DNA of 64,000 nucleotides from Neofusicoccum parvum (Eukaryota > Ascomycota > Dothideomycetes > Botryosphaeriales > Botryosphaeriaceae): the NCBI GenBank assembly GCA_020912385.1, contig CP087213.1:682001-746000 (forward strand). Reading direction: 5' to 3'. The position numbers and the translations under genes were made by a program. Under the pieces are notes generated by a model. That model worked only from the letters and a program-made list of their open reading frames with translations, made no database searches and was not told where the DNA came from. Below are positions 23,723-34,269 of the stretch, in pieces (within the stretch, counting starts at the first letter, position 1; the number at the start of each line of letters is the position of its first letter).

Positions 23723-24559
23723 TATGAATTGTTTGGAGTCTCAAAACACAACAGAGAAAAATAGCAAGATTTTGGTCGTGGTGGTTCAAAAAAACAGCGG
23801 ACGATGACGTAAACGACGAGGAAAACAATGCAGGAAGCTGCAGAGAACACGGAGAAGTCTACAGAAATGCGAAGAGGTGCTTTTGGGGCGACAAGGGCAG
23901 GAGGCAGAAGAGGAAGACCAGCTTACATCTTCGCAAATGGGAGCGCTGGACAGTTGGTATTTAATGTTTCGGTGCTGCTGCGTCTGCGCTTAGCCAGGGT
24001 TCCCGGGCGGCGCCAAGGAGGGGCGGATGATGTGCATGCTGCAGGGCGGAGCGAAGCTCACATGTTTCGTCGCGCGCGGCTGCGCAAATTGGACGTCGGG
24101 TGTTTTTGGTCGCACGGGAGAGCTGAAACGGCGTGCTGCGGTGTCTGGGGGTCCTGGGGGGGATCTGTAGGCGCTGCGGAGCCCGGGGCTGCTGGAGTTG
24201 ATGTTAGAAAAGCAGCCGGGCGGGCAGGCGCCATTGGCAGGAATTCCACGTCGCACACCTCGCAAGCGCCCGCAACGTCATAGCTCCCGCCCATCCACGC
24301 GCCACTCTGCTTCTGGCCGCAACAACGCGGAGTGAGTTAGATCCTATTTGCTTTTTGCCTACACGCAGGCCCTGGCCGCTGCGAGACGATCCGCTGCACT
24401 GCGTCCCTCCTGAAGCGATCGCCGCCTGCGTCTGTTTTGGGCCGCACTCCCGTCCCGTGCGCATCCGCGTTATTGTACATACAGCCTGCTCTACGCACCC
24501 ACACAATCCCATCCGACTGTCCCGAGCCCCTGCCCGGACTCCCGTCTCTGCAGCTGCCA
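23723..24559. other. pil1 promoter region and prp2 3' flank
   Basis: No gene is seen in this 0.84 kb between two minus-strand genes. Confidence 0.5.
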
Positions 24560-27500
24560 TTACAGCTTGCCCTGCGCCTTGGGCATCTTCTTGTTCTCCG
24601 CCCCCAGTCCCTCTAGATCCTTCATCTTGTGGTAGTGCGGCGCCACCTCATTCAGCCACGCCGGCGTCGGAATCGGCATGACGTTGCGCATGTACTCTTT
24701 GCTCGTGAGCACCAGCTCGTAGTAGCACACGAACCGGTGCGGGCTATCGCCCGTCTTGGTCAGCACCGACGACGGGTGGATGTACGTCGTCATGCCGTTC
24801 TTGACCGTGCGGTAGCTGTCGCCGCCACGCTGCAGACGCGCCGCGTTGGGGAAAAAGCCCGCCACGAGCGACTTCATGATCGGCTGGAGATCGTTGGCTC
24901 CACACGACGTGATCGTGACTTCGACGCGGTCGCAGAGACGCGCCAGCTGGTCACGCACGTCGCGCGCCCGCGACAGCGACTTCTGCTGCAGGAAGTTCTC
25001 CTTGGCCCACACATAGCTGAAGTCAGAGTCAACCCACTGGTTCCAGATGTTGAGCAGCGTGAGGTGATCGCCGCCTTCTTTGACCGTGAAGCGCGCGCGA
25101 GCAGAGTCGGCGTGGATCTTCTGTTGCTTCGGGCGGAAGAAGAGCGCAGCAGACTCGCCCAGCATCGACACAATGCTCAGCACCTCTTCGACGCAGTTCA
25201 ACTGGTCGGCCTTTAGAACCGCTGCAGAGACCATTGGATCCACCGGGAATTCTGCCATCTGCCTGCCTCTCTTCGTCAGCTCACCCCTGTCATTAAGAGC
25301 TCCCAGTGCGTAGAGAAGCTCCAACGACCGGATCAACGTGTCGGCGGGAGGCGCGTCCATGAAGTCGAATCCGACCAAGTCGTTGATGCCCAAACTCTTT
25401 AACAGCAGCACCGTACTGGACAGGTTTGTCCTCTGGATCTCTGGCGTCGTATTGGCCTCCAGTTCGTTGTAGTACGCCCATTTGGTGTAAAGCCGGAAAC
25501 AGTGGCCAGGCCCAACTCTGCCGCCACGACCAGCCCTCTGGTTGGCAGAAGCGCGACTGCACGGCGTGACAACAAGAGACTCCATGCCCGTCCGAGGGTT
25601 GTACACGTTCTCCTTGACATATCCAGGGTCGATAACGTACACGATGCCGTCGATGGTCAGGGATGTCTCGGCAATGTTGGTAGCCAAGACCACCTTCCTA
25701 CACTTTCCTGGAGGAGTGGGCTCAAAGATCTTCGCCTGCTCTTCCTGTGGTAAGTTGGCGTAGATAGGACAGATGATGAGTTCAGGTGCTGCAGAACCCA
25801 ACTTCCGGGACGTTTCCGCCAAATCCTCCGCCATGGTCTCAATCTCATCCTGGCCTGTTAAGAAAACAAGAATGTCGCCACGGGGCTGACTCAAGTGTAT
25901 CTGGAACACCGTGGTGACGGCTGCTGCCAGGTAGTTGGCCTCTGGCTGCGGTGTGTAATAGACGCTGACAGGGAACCGACGGCCCGGCACGTTGAAAATC
26001 GGAGCATCGTCGAAGTACTCACTGAACTTCTGAGCATCGACCGTTGCAGACGAGATGATCAGCTTCAGCTCCGGCCTGAACCTCGCAATATCCTTCAGCA
26101 AGCCGAATAGGATATCCGTCGCGAGCGTACGCTCGTGGGCTTCGTCGAGGATGATAGCGCTGTAGTTCTCCAGACTCGGATCGGTCAAGAACTCTCGTAG
26201 AAGCATGCCGTCAGTCATGAACTTGACGATTGTGTTCTTCGGATCTGTGTTGTCTTCGAAACGAATCGAGTACCCCACCTCCTTGCCCAGTTTGACTCCC
26301 ATCTCTTCGCTCACGCGTGCAGCAACGGACATGGCTGCCACTCTGCGCGGCTGCGTGCACGCTACCATCTTCTTCGTCTTCCCGTTCTCCTCTTTTGAAG
26401 TGTAACCGGCCTCGTGCAGGAATTGTGGAATCTGGGTCGTCTTTCCGGAGCCCGTCTCTGCGACCACCACAATAGTTTGGTAGTTCGCGATCGCCTCCAT
26501 CAGTCCTTCTTTCCAGGCGTAGATGGGAAGACTCTTTCGAGTCTCCTCAATGGACTTGGCCTTCGCCTCGGCAGCGGTGATCTGCTTCGCCAACCGTTGC
26601 TGCTCCTGGCTCAATTTTTGTCCAGGCAAAGCCTGGTCCATGACGAAGTTGATCTTTTGCGTATCATCGAACACGTACTCGTAGTCGCCTTCGTTGACAC
26701 GCTCCGGACGGAGGATCTGGGCCTTGGCTTTAGCAGCCTGCTCCCGCTCCCATTCCTCCTGCTCCGTGATATACTTTTCCCTTCCGTACTCATCACGGTC
26801 GACATAGCGTTTGTAGAGGGCCTCCTCCTTCTTCTTGCGGTCAATCTTGCCCTTCTCCGTGATGTAGTCCTCGGGGAGCGCGTAGCCATCGGTATGCTCG
26901 TCCACACGGAGACGCTCCTCCGCCAGCCGCAGAGTCTCTCTATTCCTCGCAAATTCGTCGAGCTCCGCCTGTGTCAACTCGCCCGGGGCAGCTCTCCGCT
27001 CCTCTTCCTCCTCCTCCGCGACCTGTTTCCTCAGCAGCGCCAGCTGCTCCGTCTCTCTCTTCTTGAGGTATTCCTGCCGCGACCTTAACCGCAGGTCTCC
27101 CAGCGCCGCCTCCCGCGCCTGCTCATCATCCGCCAACGCTCTCCTCTTTGCCGCGTCTTTGGCCTGCGTGCGATCCTCGACAACCCTCTTCGTCCCCTTA
27201 TCATCCTTCTCCCTCAGCCTCTTCTCAAACTCCTCGCGCTCCCGCTTATCCCGCTCCGCCTCATCCAGCGGCTCCTCCTCCACCACCGCCGGCCTCGGCG
27301 ACGCGGACCCATCATCTAGCCTCGCCCGCTTCGGCGACGACTCCTCGAACGGCTCCTCATCCTCCTCGACAAACTCCTCATCTCCCCACCGATCCTCCCA
27401 ATCGTCCCCATCCTTGCGCCGCAGCTTCTTCGACCGTCGCTCCTCCCTCTCCCTCCTGTCCGCGCCGTGGCGCTCCCTGCTCCTCTCCCTCTTCCGCTCC

Positions 27501-27880
27501 CTCCTCCTCTCCCTCTCCCTCTTCTCCGCCGGCGCCGCGGGCGCGGGCACAGGCACCGGCTCCTCCTCCATCTCCACCAACGCGTACTTCTTCCTCCCGG
27601 CCTTCGCGTCCTTCCTCTCCCTCTTCGCGTCCGCGGCGGACGACGACGACGACGGCCCCGCCGCCTTCCCCACCCGCGCGAACAGGTCGTCGCTGAAGCC
27701 GGCCAGCTCGGCCGACTCGTCCAGGATGTCGGCGAGGCGGTCGCGCAGCTGGCCCGCCGACCGCGCCGACCCGGCCGTCGCGGCCACGAAGTCGATGACC
27801 GTCGGGTCCGACGCGCCCGTCAGCCGGATCAGCTGGTCGGAGATCCAGGTGCGGGTGTGGGGCGGGACGGGGGGGGACAT
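24560..27880 (-). CDS. prp2: Pre-mRNA splicing DEAH-box ATPase Prp2/DHX16 (Cdc28)
   Basis: The product is the spliceosomal RNA helicase that remodels the activated spliceosome before the first splicing step. It is a single exon of 1106 codons. The frame is open further upstream, but the ATG at 27880 begins the conserved PWI-like N-terminal domain (TWISDQLIRLTGASDPTVI), while the upstream residues are low complexity. A charged Arg/Glu/Lys linker follows (about residues 110-400), then YEYVFDDTQKINFVMDQALPG, typical of the Prp2 branch. Helicase motifs are GSGKTTQ (477-483), TQPRRVAAMS, DEAH (579-582), SAT (about 610), LVFLTGQDEIE, NIAETSLTI and QRAGRGGR (781-788). The winged-helix, ratchet and OB-fold regions follow to the end. 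The second variable position of motif VI is Gly where Ala is common (QRAGRAGR). Absence of introns contrasts with its neighbours. Confidence 0.95.
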   Translation of the reverse strand: MSPPVPPHTRTWISDQLIRLTGASDPTVIDFVAATAGSARSAGQLRDRLADILDESAELAGFSDDLFARVGKAAGPSSSSSAADAKRERKDAKAGRKKYALVEMEEEPVPVPAPAAPAEKRERERRRERKRERSRERHGADRREREERRSKKLRRKDGDDWEDRWGDEEFVEEDEEPFEESSPKRARLDDGSASPRPAVVEEEPLDEAERDKREREEFEKRLREKDDKGTKRVVEDRTQAKDAAKRRALADDEQAREAALGDLRLRSRQEYLKKRETEQLALLRKQVAEEEEEERRAAPGELTQAELDEFARNRETLRLAEERLRVDEHTDGYALPEDYITEKGKIDRKKKEEALYKRYVDRDEYGREKYITEQEEWEREQAAKAKAQILRPERVNEGDYEYVFDDTQKINFVMDQALPGQKLSQEQQRLAKQITAAEAKAKSIEETRKSLPIYAWKEGLMEAIANYQTIVVVAETGSGKTTQIPQFLHEAGYTSKEENGKTKKMVACTQPRRVAAMSVAARVSEEMGVKLGKEVGYSIRFEDNTDPKNTIVKFMTDGMLLREFLTDPSLENYSAIILDEAHERTLATDILFGLLKDIARFRPELKLIISSATVDAQKFSEYFDDAPIFNVPGRRFPVSVYYTPQPEANYLAAAVTTVFQIHLSQPRGDILVFLTGQDEIETMAEDLAETSRKLGSAAPELIICPIYANLPQEEQAKIFEPTPPGKCRKVVLATNIAETSLTIDGIVYVIDPGYVKENVYNPRTGMESLVVTPCSRASANQRAGRGGRVGPGHCFRLYTKWAYYNELEANTTPEIQRTNLSSTVLLLKSLGINDLVGFDFMDAPPADTLIRSLELLYALGALNDRGELTKRGRQMAEFPVDPMVSAAVLKADQLNCVEEVLSIVSMLGESAALFFRPKQQKIHADSARARFTVKEGGDHLTLLNIWNQWVDSDFSYVWAKENFLQQKSLSRARDVRDQLARLCDRVEVTITSCGANDLQPIMKSLVAGFFPNAARLQRGGDSYRTVKNGMTTYIHPSSVLTKTGDSPHRFVCYYELVLTSKEYMRNVMPIPTPAWLNEVAPHYHKMKDLEGLGAENKKMPKAQGKL

Positions 27881-28917
27881 GGCTGCTGTGCTTGTGGTGG
27901 CGGTGGTGGAGGGTGCGGCGTGTAGCGGCGGCGTGCGGCGAGCGGGCGTGCTGAGGGTGGCTTTTTTTTGTCGGTGCCGCGGGGGTTGGCGGTGTGGGAG
28001 GCGGGACGCCCAGGCAGTGGTCGGTGGGGTGTGGGGTGCCCGCTGGAGGGGAGGATTGGGGTCGCTGCCGTGGTGGGTGGGCTGGTGGTGGAGGTTTGGC
28101 GCGCAGGTAGCTTGCGGCGAGCTCTCGTGCAACCCTGCCTGGGCCGACGCGGAAAAACTTGGACGAACGCGCCTGTCGGGGCGGCTGCCGTTGGCCGGCC
28201 CAATCCGACGGCGGCATTGCCGCGCGTTAGTGCGATGTTCCATCATCTCGCATGCTTTTTTTTTTGAGGCATATCGACGCTCGTTTCGATGTTGCCCATT
28301 GGCCTATAGTCCTACCTTTTAGGGAAACAACAGTCCCTTCAGCCGGACAGTGTGAGCTGGTCCACCCATCTGATCCAAGGTTTCTACAGCATACGATCAC
28401 TGTCCTACTTTCGTATCATACGCAGGCCACGGTTGCTGCTTGTGCAATCGACACCATCAGTTCGAGACAGGATTGTACGAGAATCAATTCAGAGATAATC
28501 AACTTCAATTGGATTCAAAACACCAGTGCCCTGGACCGTGTATTCACATACTTCTCTGGACAAGGGCGCCAATACTTCCCTTCAGAACCACAGAACGGCC
28601 TCACCAGAAGCACCAAAGCAAACAAAAAGGAAAAACTGCCGAGCACCAAATACACGAAAACACGAACGAATGCAGAGCTTTTCAGCTTTTCGACATTACC
28701 CCCCGAGTATTCCTTTTCCAGCCAACCCCGAACGCACGAATGCAGTAATCAGATGCTCGCAGACGTAGAATACAGGATGCAGTGACCAATGGAAAAGGTC
28801 CGTGAAAAAAGCCAAGGAAGAAGAGGTTCCGCGGAGTATGCAAGGCAAAGGAGAGAGATGAGAGAGCAAATGAAACATCCCGCCCGAAATCAAGGAGAAT
28901 GCAGAAAGTCACAAAGC
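27881..28917. other. prp2 5' flank and antizyme 3' flank
   Basis: This region holds the prp2 promoter and the 3' region of the antizyme gene. The plus-strand frames here (28252-28785 and others) lack family features and lie antisense to the antizyme 3' flank. Confidence 0.5.
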
Positions 28918-29840
28918 TCAAACCTCCATGCCCAAGAACACCCACGCATCACTCACGATGGGCGGCTTTTCAGCCCATTCGGCGAGCGTGATGGGCTCGA
29001 AACCAATCCAGCCGAGGTCCTTCATGAGGCCCTTCATGTCCTCTGGCGCGGCGGCGCGATCGAGGCATACGTTGAGGCGCGCGCACTCGAACTCGTCGAG
29101 GCTGCACAGCTCGATCAGCGCCATCAGGCCCGGCTTGAGGTCGCGCACCGTGGCCTCCTGGTCGAAGAAGACGAACATGGCCTTGCTGTCGCCTTCGCCG
29201 GCCACAAACCCACGGAAGCGCGCGCCGCCGACATAGTCCCAGACCTCGACCCACTGGCTGACGGCGCCGGCCGGCGGGAAGCCGTAGCCGACGGCCGGGG
29301 CCTGGGAAGGCGGCGACGGCAGGCCGATGCCGCTGTCGAAGGAGCTGTCGATCCTCTTGGCGGCATCGTCCATGTCGTGGTATTGGTGGTTGTTGTTCGT
29401 GTTGTACACGCCCAGTGCAAGCGAGTCCTGACGGGCCAAGTTCCCCTCACCAAGGAAAACGGTCCGCAGTGTCTCGCAGAAGAGTCTCTCACACTCTCCC
29501 GCAATGGTGCATGCTGCCCCCCCTCTGCGCGCCACGCCGAGACGCTTCTTGCTGTTCGACGTGCTCAGCTCATCACTGCTGAGGGCATAGGCGGCGAGGG
29601 GGGGACTTTGCGGAGGCGATGGCATTCCCTACAGGCTGTCAGCACATCATTAACGCATCAGCATTCGAGCCTGCACATACCGAGCTGACCTCAGGAACGC
29701 CACTCGGCCCCGCCGGCCCCGGTAGTGGAGTAATGGAAACCCTGGAGCGCCATGGAGGCAGCCTCGACAACGTAGCAGCTGGCCTTCATGGCGGTCCAAT
29801 TACTACTACTACTCGATGATGTACTGGTTCGTTTCGCCAT
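28918..29840 (-). CDS. oaz1: Ornithine decarboxylase antizyme, expressed through a +1 ribosomal frameshift
   Basis: The product is antizyme, which binds ornithine decarboxylase, sends it to the proteasome and so lowers polyamine synthesis. Frame 0 runs from the ATG at 29840 (context CCATGG) for 49 codons, ending AEWRS, then meets UGA at 29693-29691. Slipping one base at UCC-UGA continues as E-V-S-S to 29681. A 52-base intron follows (29680-29629, GTATGT...CTGTAG), and exon 2 (29628-28918) joins in phase 0, giving about 289 residues. Known fungal antizyme features are FHYSTTGAGG in frame 0. In exon 2 they are RTIAGECERLF-like AGECERLFCETLRTVFLGE, WVEVWDYVGGARFRGFVAG, DLKPGLMALIELCS and the end AWVFLGMEV. 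Polyamine-stimulated +1 shifting at UCC-UGA is established for antizymes. An in-frame upstream ATG at 29963 exists but is less likely. Gene callers would start at 29625 and lose the N-terminus. Confidence 0.92.
29691..29696 (-). promoter_or_regulatory. Programmed +1 frameshift site UCC-UGA of antizyme
   Basis: On the minus strand the last frame-0 sense codon TCC (29696-29694) is followed by TGA (29693-29691). Reading resumes one base later as GAG GTC AGC TCG, then the intron. UCC-UGA is the commonest antizyme shift site from fungi to mammals. High polyamine is known to raise shifting, so this is the sensor of the feedback loop. Confidence 0.88.
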
Positions 29841-30882
29841 GGCGGAAATCGGCCACGGTTGTCGATTCGAAGGGGGTTTCAAGGGGGTGGAGATGGGTGA
29901 GGTGGCGAGCAGGTCGCGCGTTCGCAGGCCGGTGTTTGTTCGGGCTGATGGGGTGACGTGCACACGACGGTGACAGCGACGAGCGGCGGGTTGGCGAGCG
30001 GGCGCGGGAGCGTTGGTGGTGCGGAAGGCTGCTGGCTGCTGAGGTGGTGGCAGAGTCGAAGTCCGGAACGAAGGGAAATGAGGAGATTCTTAGCTCGTTC
30101 GGCTGTCATAGGTTGAGTGCGAGCCGTTTCAAGGATCTGCGAGGAGGCTTTGTTTGCGTCACGTGGGCTCGCCTGACCGTTCCGTGGATCGCGGCTCCCA
30201 AGTTCTTCTGCCCTGTCTGCGATCGCCGCCTCCCGGAAGCTTCTGACGGATTCTGTCCCAGGCCCCGGCCTCGCTGCAAGTGCCCTGGAGGTGCTTGATC
30301 TTGAGCGTGCGCAGGGTCGGAGCAGGACGTCGGTGTCGGCAGCCTGAGCCTCGGTGGCAAACCGAACACGAGAGCTGGACCTGCCCAGACCGGGCGACGA
30401 CGCGCGCGAGAGGCAATCGCATGGGAGCATTGACAAATATATGTTAGCAGAGAAAACTCCATTTTATCGTGATATTTTCTGGGCGGCCAAAAGAAACCAT
30501 ATGCTATGCCCACACAGCCATGACCGAAAACAAAAGCGACTGGGTATCTCCAAACACACAAAACTATATGCTAAACCCCAGAAGCCTTTTGAGCATAGGC
30601 ATGCAATCCTGCTAGGAAATGAAAAACCAAGGGGACAGCCCAAGACAGATCTACACCAACTGCGACAACACTCAACCCGGGTCGGAAGTCGCTACCTGGT
30701 TGATTCAGCCTCGTCCGCCTTTGCCAAATGAAACCCACAATTTGAACGCCGATAGCATAATCTCATCTCTTTTCATCAAACGAGCATGTTTTGCAAACCA
30801 ATGCGTACGATGATGTCGCTCGAACACCGACCTGCTAGCCTCCCATCCCAAAAGCAACGAACAAGATAAACGGTGAACAAGA
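29841..30882. other. Antizyme promoter region and frq 3' flank
   Basis: No gene is seen. This 1 kb stretch contains the antizyme 5' region and the end of the frq transcript. Confidence 0.5.
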
Positions 30883-33869
30883 TCAAGAGCATTTCGACGC
30901 CCTTCCATGCACAATCATCGAGTCACTCGTCCTCGACCTCTTCATACTTACACCCTGTGCAAGGCTCTGACTGCCCTTGCTGCTGGGCCTCCGGTCCGTA
31001 TCGTCCCCGTCATCCCCTCTCATAGACTCAGGGCTGTTGAACCCACTTCCTCCTCCCGCGGTGGCAGCGGATGAACCGGTTGGTATCTCTTCAGCAAGTC
31101 GTTCTGCAATGTTTGAATCGTATTCGCGCTCATGCATGCGAATGCTTTCAGGATCGAGCTCTCGTGCCTGGGCGAGGAAATCGACTGAGCTATCCTCATC
31201 TCCGCCCTCATCGTCGTCCTCGTCGTCTTCATCGAAACCGGACTCTTCTGACGAGGTCAATTCAACCAAACGAGGCGCGGCTGTTGGTGGCTCGTCGGAT
31301 TCCTCGAATTCCTCCTCCATTTCCGATACACCACTCATGTCGGTGTCCCCGTCGCCGGATGAGGAGTCAAACGGCAGTAGAGATGGTGGCGGTAATATCG
31401 AGGGCGGGAGGTTCTTTTGCTGCGCGGAAATAATCTGGCCATTGACGATTGGGGCCCAACGCCGAGCAGACGATTCTCCATTCATATCCCGCGCCTTTAG
31501 AGCACGCATGATGTTATTAGGGTAGTAAGTCGACCGGGGCGCATGCGACGCAATACTGGTTGCCTGAGCACCACGGTCGCGGACACGTCTGCACGTTACG
31601 TCAATGGCAAAGTTGTCCTCAGGCACTACACCTCCGAGCCCAGATGCTTCGAAGTCGAAGCTAGGATTCGGCAATGCCATGTTACTGCCGGACGTCTGGG
31701 ATCCGGGGAATTCCAACTCCACGTCACTGGAACTCGACGTGTCCATGTCTACATCCATTTCATGGAGTGCTGCACGGGCCAACGGACCGCGTTTTTCATC
31801 GTCGGTCGAGCCAGGGCTTCTTTGAGGGGGCTCGGGCGTCGTTCCTAAGGCTACTTCAGTGTAGTGGTTGTAGTTGCTGTGGCCTTCAGATTGTTGGCCA
31901 CGGTCGCCACTCAGATCCGTACAAAACTTGGCCTTGTTGTAGAAGATGATCGGGCCGTCATCGCGCTTCCTCTTTGATGATGTGGTCCGGACGCCGGAAC
32001 TCGCGAGTCCTGAGGAGGTGTTGCCAGTTGCTTGGGCGGGGAATGGCGATACTTCCTCTTCGGAATTCGGTTCCAGATTTGAATCATCGTAGTCGGTGGA
32101 CTCCTTGTGGTAAAAGAGAGGGGTGTATGCGAGGTGGTTGCTACGCTGCTGTTCTGAGGATTGACCAGTCGTTTCGCTTGACGTGTTCGTGCTGCTCGGA
32201 CCGAGCTTTTGACGCTTCTTGCCGATCTTCTTAACGCTCGACTTGAGTAGTTCCACCTCATGCTCAGGTGAGCTGTCGCTGCTGTTAAGAGAAACATTGT
32301 GACCGCCTTTCCATCGGACTTTGCGCCCATCGCGGGACAGTTCCAGCTTAGTACTGTAGTCTTGAAGTGCCTTCTTGACGAAATCAGTAGTGACGTTGAT
32401 TGTGTGCAGTTGCGCCATGTTGACCAGAAGGTTAAGATAGATCCAGCCATGGCCATCAACTGGAGGCGTGTCCGGATCGGGCGGTGAAAATCCGAGGTGC
32501 CGAATGTATTTGAGGTTGTCAACCGGAACCTGAGCTCTCTGAGGGTCCAGGTCCAGAGGCCGTGTCGGACGCTGATCGGGTGATTCGCGTCCGGGGGTAT
32601 CGGTGAAGTCATGATCCAACACAGGAACACCAGGCTTTGGTTTGATGGTTACCAGACCACCGCTTTGGGTGGGCTCGCTCGAGGTAACGAGATGATCAGT
32701 CTCGTTGCCCATTATCCGCGCCTCTCTCGTGCCTTCTCTCCGAGCCTCTTGGCCCGTAGCTTCTTCGATCGCTGCGCGATCAGCCTGAGCAGCAGACTGC
32801 GCAACTTCCTGCTGTTGGATTGGTTGATGGTGAACACCAGTACCGGCTCCCTTGCCCGCGAAAATCTGTTCCATGCGACGCACAACCATTTTCTTCTTAG
32901 CCGACTCGGTCATGGCTACTGTCCTCGGCATCAAACCAGGGGGGATTTCCTGTAAGTATGATTGAATACTGTCCTGCTGGTGGTGATAGTGCGAAGTGTT
33001 TTTCTTGGGTTTGCTCTTATGTGTGACGCTGCTGCTACCACCGTTGTTACCACCGGAGGCAGCATTCGAGTTCTGTCCAGAAGCAGACATAGAATGATAG
33101 GCCGAATCTCCAAACTGGGTAGAAGTGTACGACGACAGGGTTGGTCGAGGGATTAAAGCGATGGATCGGTTCGGGCCGCCGACAGGTTCGCTGACTGTTC
33201 CATCATCCAAAGCCATGGCAAACTTTCTCAGAGTTTCCTCAAGCTCGCGCTTTTTGTGCGGCGCTAGTCCATGCACCCGTACCTCAAAGAGCTTCTCATC
33301 CTGCAAGTGCGCGTCGTGGATCTTCTCATACTTCTTCAGCTTTTTCTTCAACTTTTTGTTCTCAACAGTCAGATCGTCGATCACGCTCCTGAAGTCTTCT
33401 GTGCTGCTTCCATCGGTGCGCATGTTTATGAGTGCAGGCCTGTGAGGTATTGAGGTCTGTGCTTGCATGTGCGCTCGCATGGGGTTCAAATCGGGTGAAG
33501 TCGACGAGGAGGAGTTGCGAAAGAAGAAGGGCGGATCATCTGGAATGGTCAGCACTACCATTGGGCTTGGTTCAGGACAACCTTACTATCGACGTAAGAC
33601 GTATCGTTCTGGGAGACGTTGTTGTTGGAAGTCTCAAACCACTTGCCGGCATCGCTAACCTCGCCAGAGCTCTCTTTCTTAGTGCCCGGCTTCGAGGAGC
33701 CGGGCGAGGAAGGGTTTGCACGGTCACTCGAGGGCACGTTGGAGGAGTCGTCTCCATGCCTGTGCTTTCCAGGCGAGTGAAGCAGCGAGACGGACTTGTG
33801 TGCAGGCGGTCTTCTCGGGTGGCTAGCCTGGTTGGCGTACCGGGGGCCATTCCGCTGGAGCTCCGGCAT
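30883..33869 (-). CDS. frq: Circadian clock protein FREQUENCY (FRQ)
   Basis: The product is FRQ, the negative element of the fungal circadian clock, which with FRH and casein kinase 1 inhibits the White Collar complex. Exons on the minus strand are 33869-33587 and 33539-30883 with a 47-base intron (GTAAGG...TTCCAG, phase 1), giving 979 residues, close to Neurospora FRQ. Conserved blocks are VDNDPPFFF across the splice junction and the dimerising coiled coil (DFRSVIDDLTVENKKLKKKL, about residues 143-165). Then come KLFEVRVHGL and KRELEETLRKFAMAL, and the casein-kinase docking region (YIRHLGFSPP, VDGHGWIYLNLLVNMAQLHT, about residues 430-470). An acidic Ser-rich PEST-like tail with DEDDEDDDEGGDED follows near residue 865. 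Many Ser/Thr sites fit progressive phosphorylation. A strong cryptic donor (GTAAGT at 30951) near the 3' end could alter the last 22 or so residues. Confidence 0.96.
33540..33586 (-). other. frq intron containing an in-frame ATG
   Basis: The intron has donor GTAAGG, branch-like GTGCTGACC and acceptor TTCCAG. If it is retained, the upstream frame stops at TAG inside it. An ATG at 33561 overlaps that stop region (ATGGTAG) and is open into exon 2. Confidence 0.8.
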
Positions 33870-34269
33870 GGCGGTGCTGTGGACCTCTCGGACCGGGCAA
33901 CACGGAGATATTAGAACGACACCTGCTGCCGAGGGTGGTCTTCAGTGAGATCCAGGATCGGCCATCTGTGGAGATGTAGGGTGCAGTGGAGATCACCGCT
34001 TGCGGGCCGGGCAGTTGACTGCTGGACAGTGGGCGATGCGCACAGAAACGCCGGGCGGCAAGATATGCAAATGGTGTGAGGTCGAGGCCGTCAGCGTGGA
34101 TGCTGATGCTGGAGCACTGTGCGGGCGATTGCGAGGCGATGGGGACTCGGGCTTGCGATCAGACGAGCCGATGAGGGTGGCTGTGGCCGGACCGCGAGGG
34201 TCGTGTATAAGGCAGAACACGGCAGGCATGGCAGACGTCTGAGGGTGACGATGGGCAGGTTGAATCTCT

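Noticed and set aside
24560..27880. Idea that the helicase gene near frq is FRH, the FRQ-interacting helicase
   Set aside because: Its motifs and N-terminus are those of the DEAH spliceosomal Prp2; FRH is an Mtr4-type helicase with a different box and domains.
27063..28322. Plus-strand 419-codon Ser/Arg-rich frame
   Set aside because: It is antisense to the charged N-terminal region of prp2; composition artefact.
28252..28785. Plus-strand 177-codon open frame between prp2 and antizyme
   Set aside because: No family features; it overlaps the promoter side of prp2 and the 3' flank of antizyme.
29691..29693. In-frame TGA in antizyme as a pseudogene or sequencing error
   Set aside because: It lies in the exact UCC-UGA context known from antizymes, and the +1 frame splices in phase into intact conserved sequence.
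22450..33869. The four minus-strand genes pil1, prp2, antizyme and frq as an operon-like or functional cluster
   Set aside because: Each has its own flank of 0.8-1 kb, and their roles (eisosome, splicing, polyamine control, clock) are unrelated.
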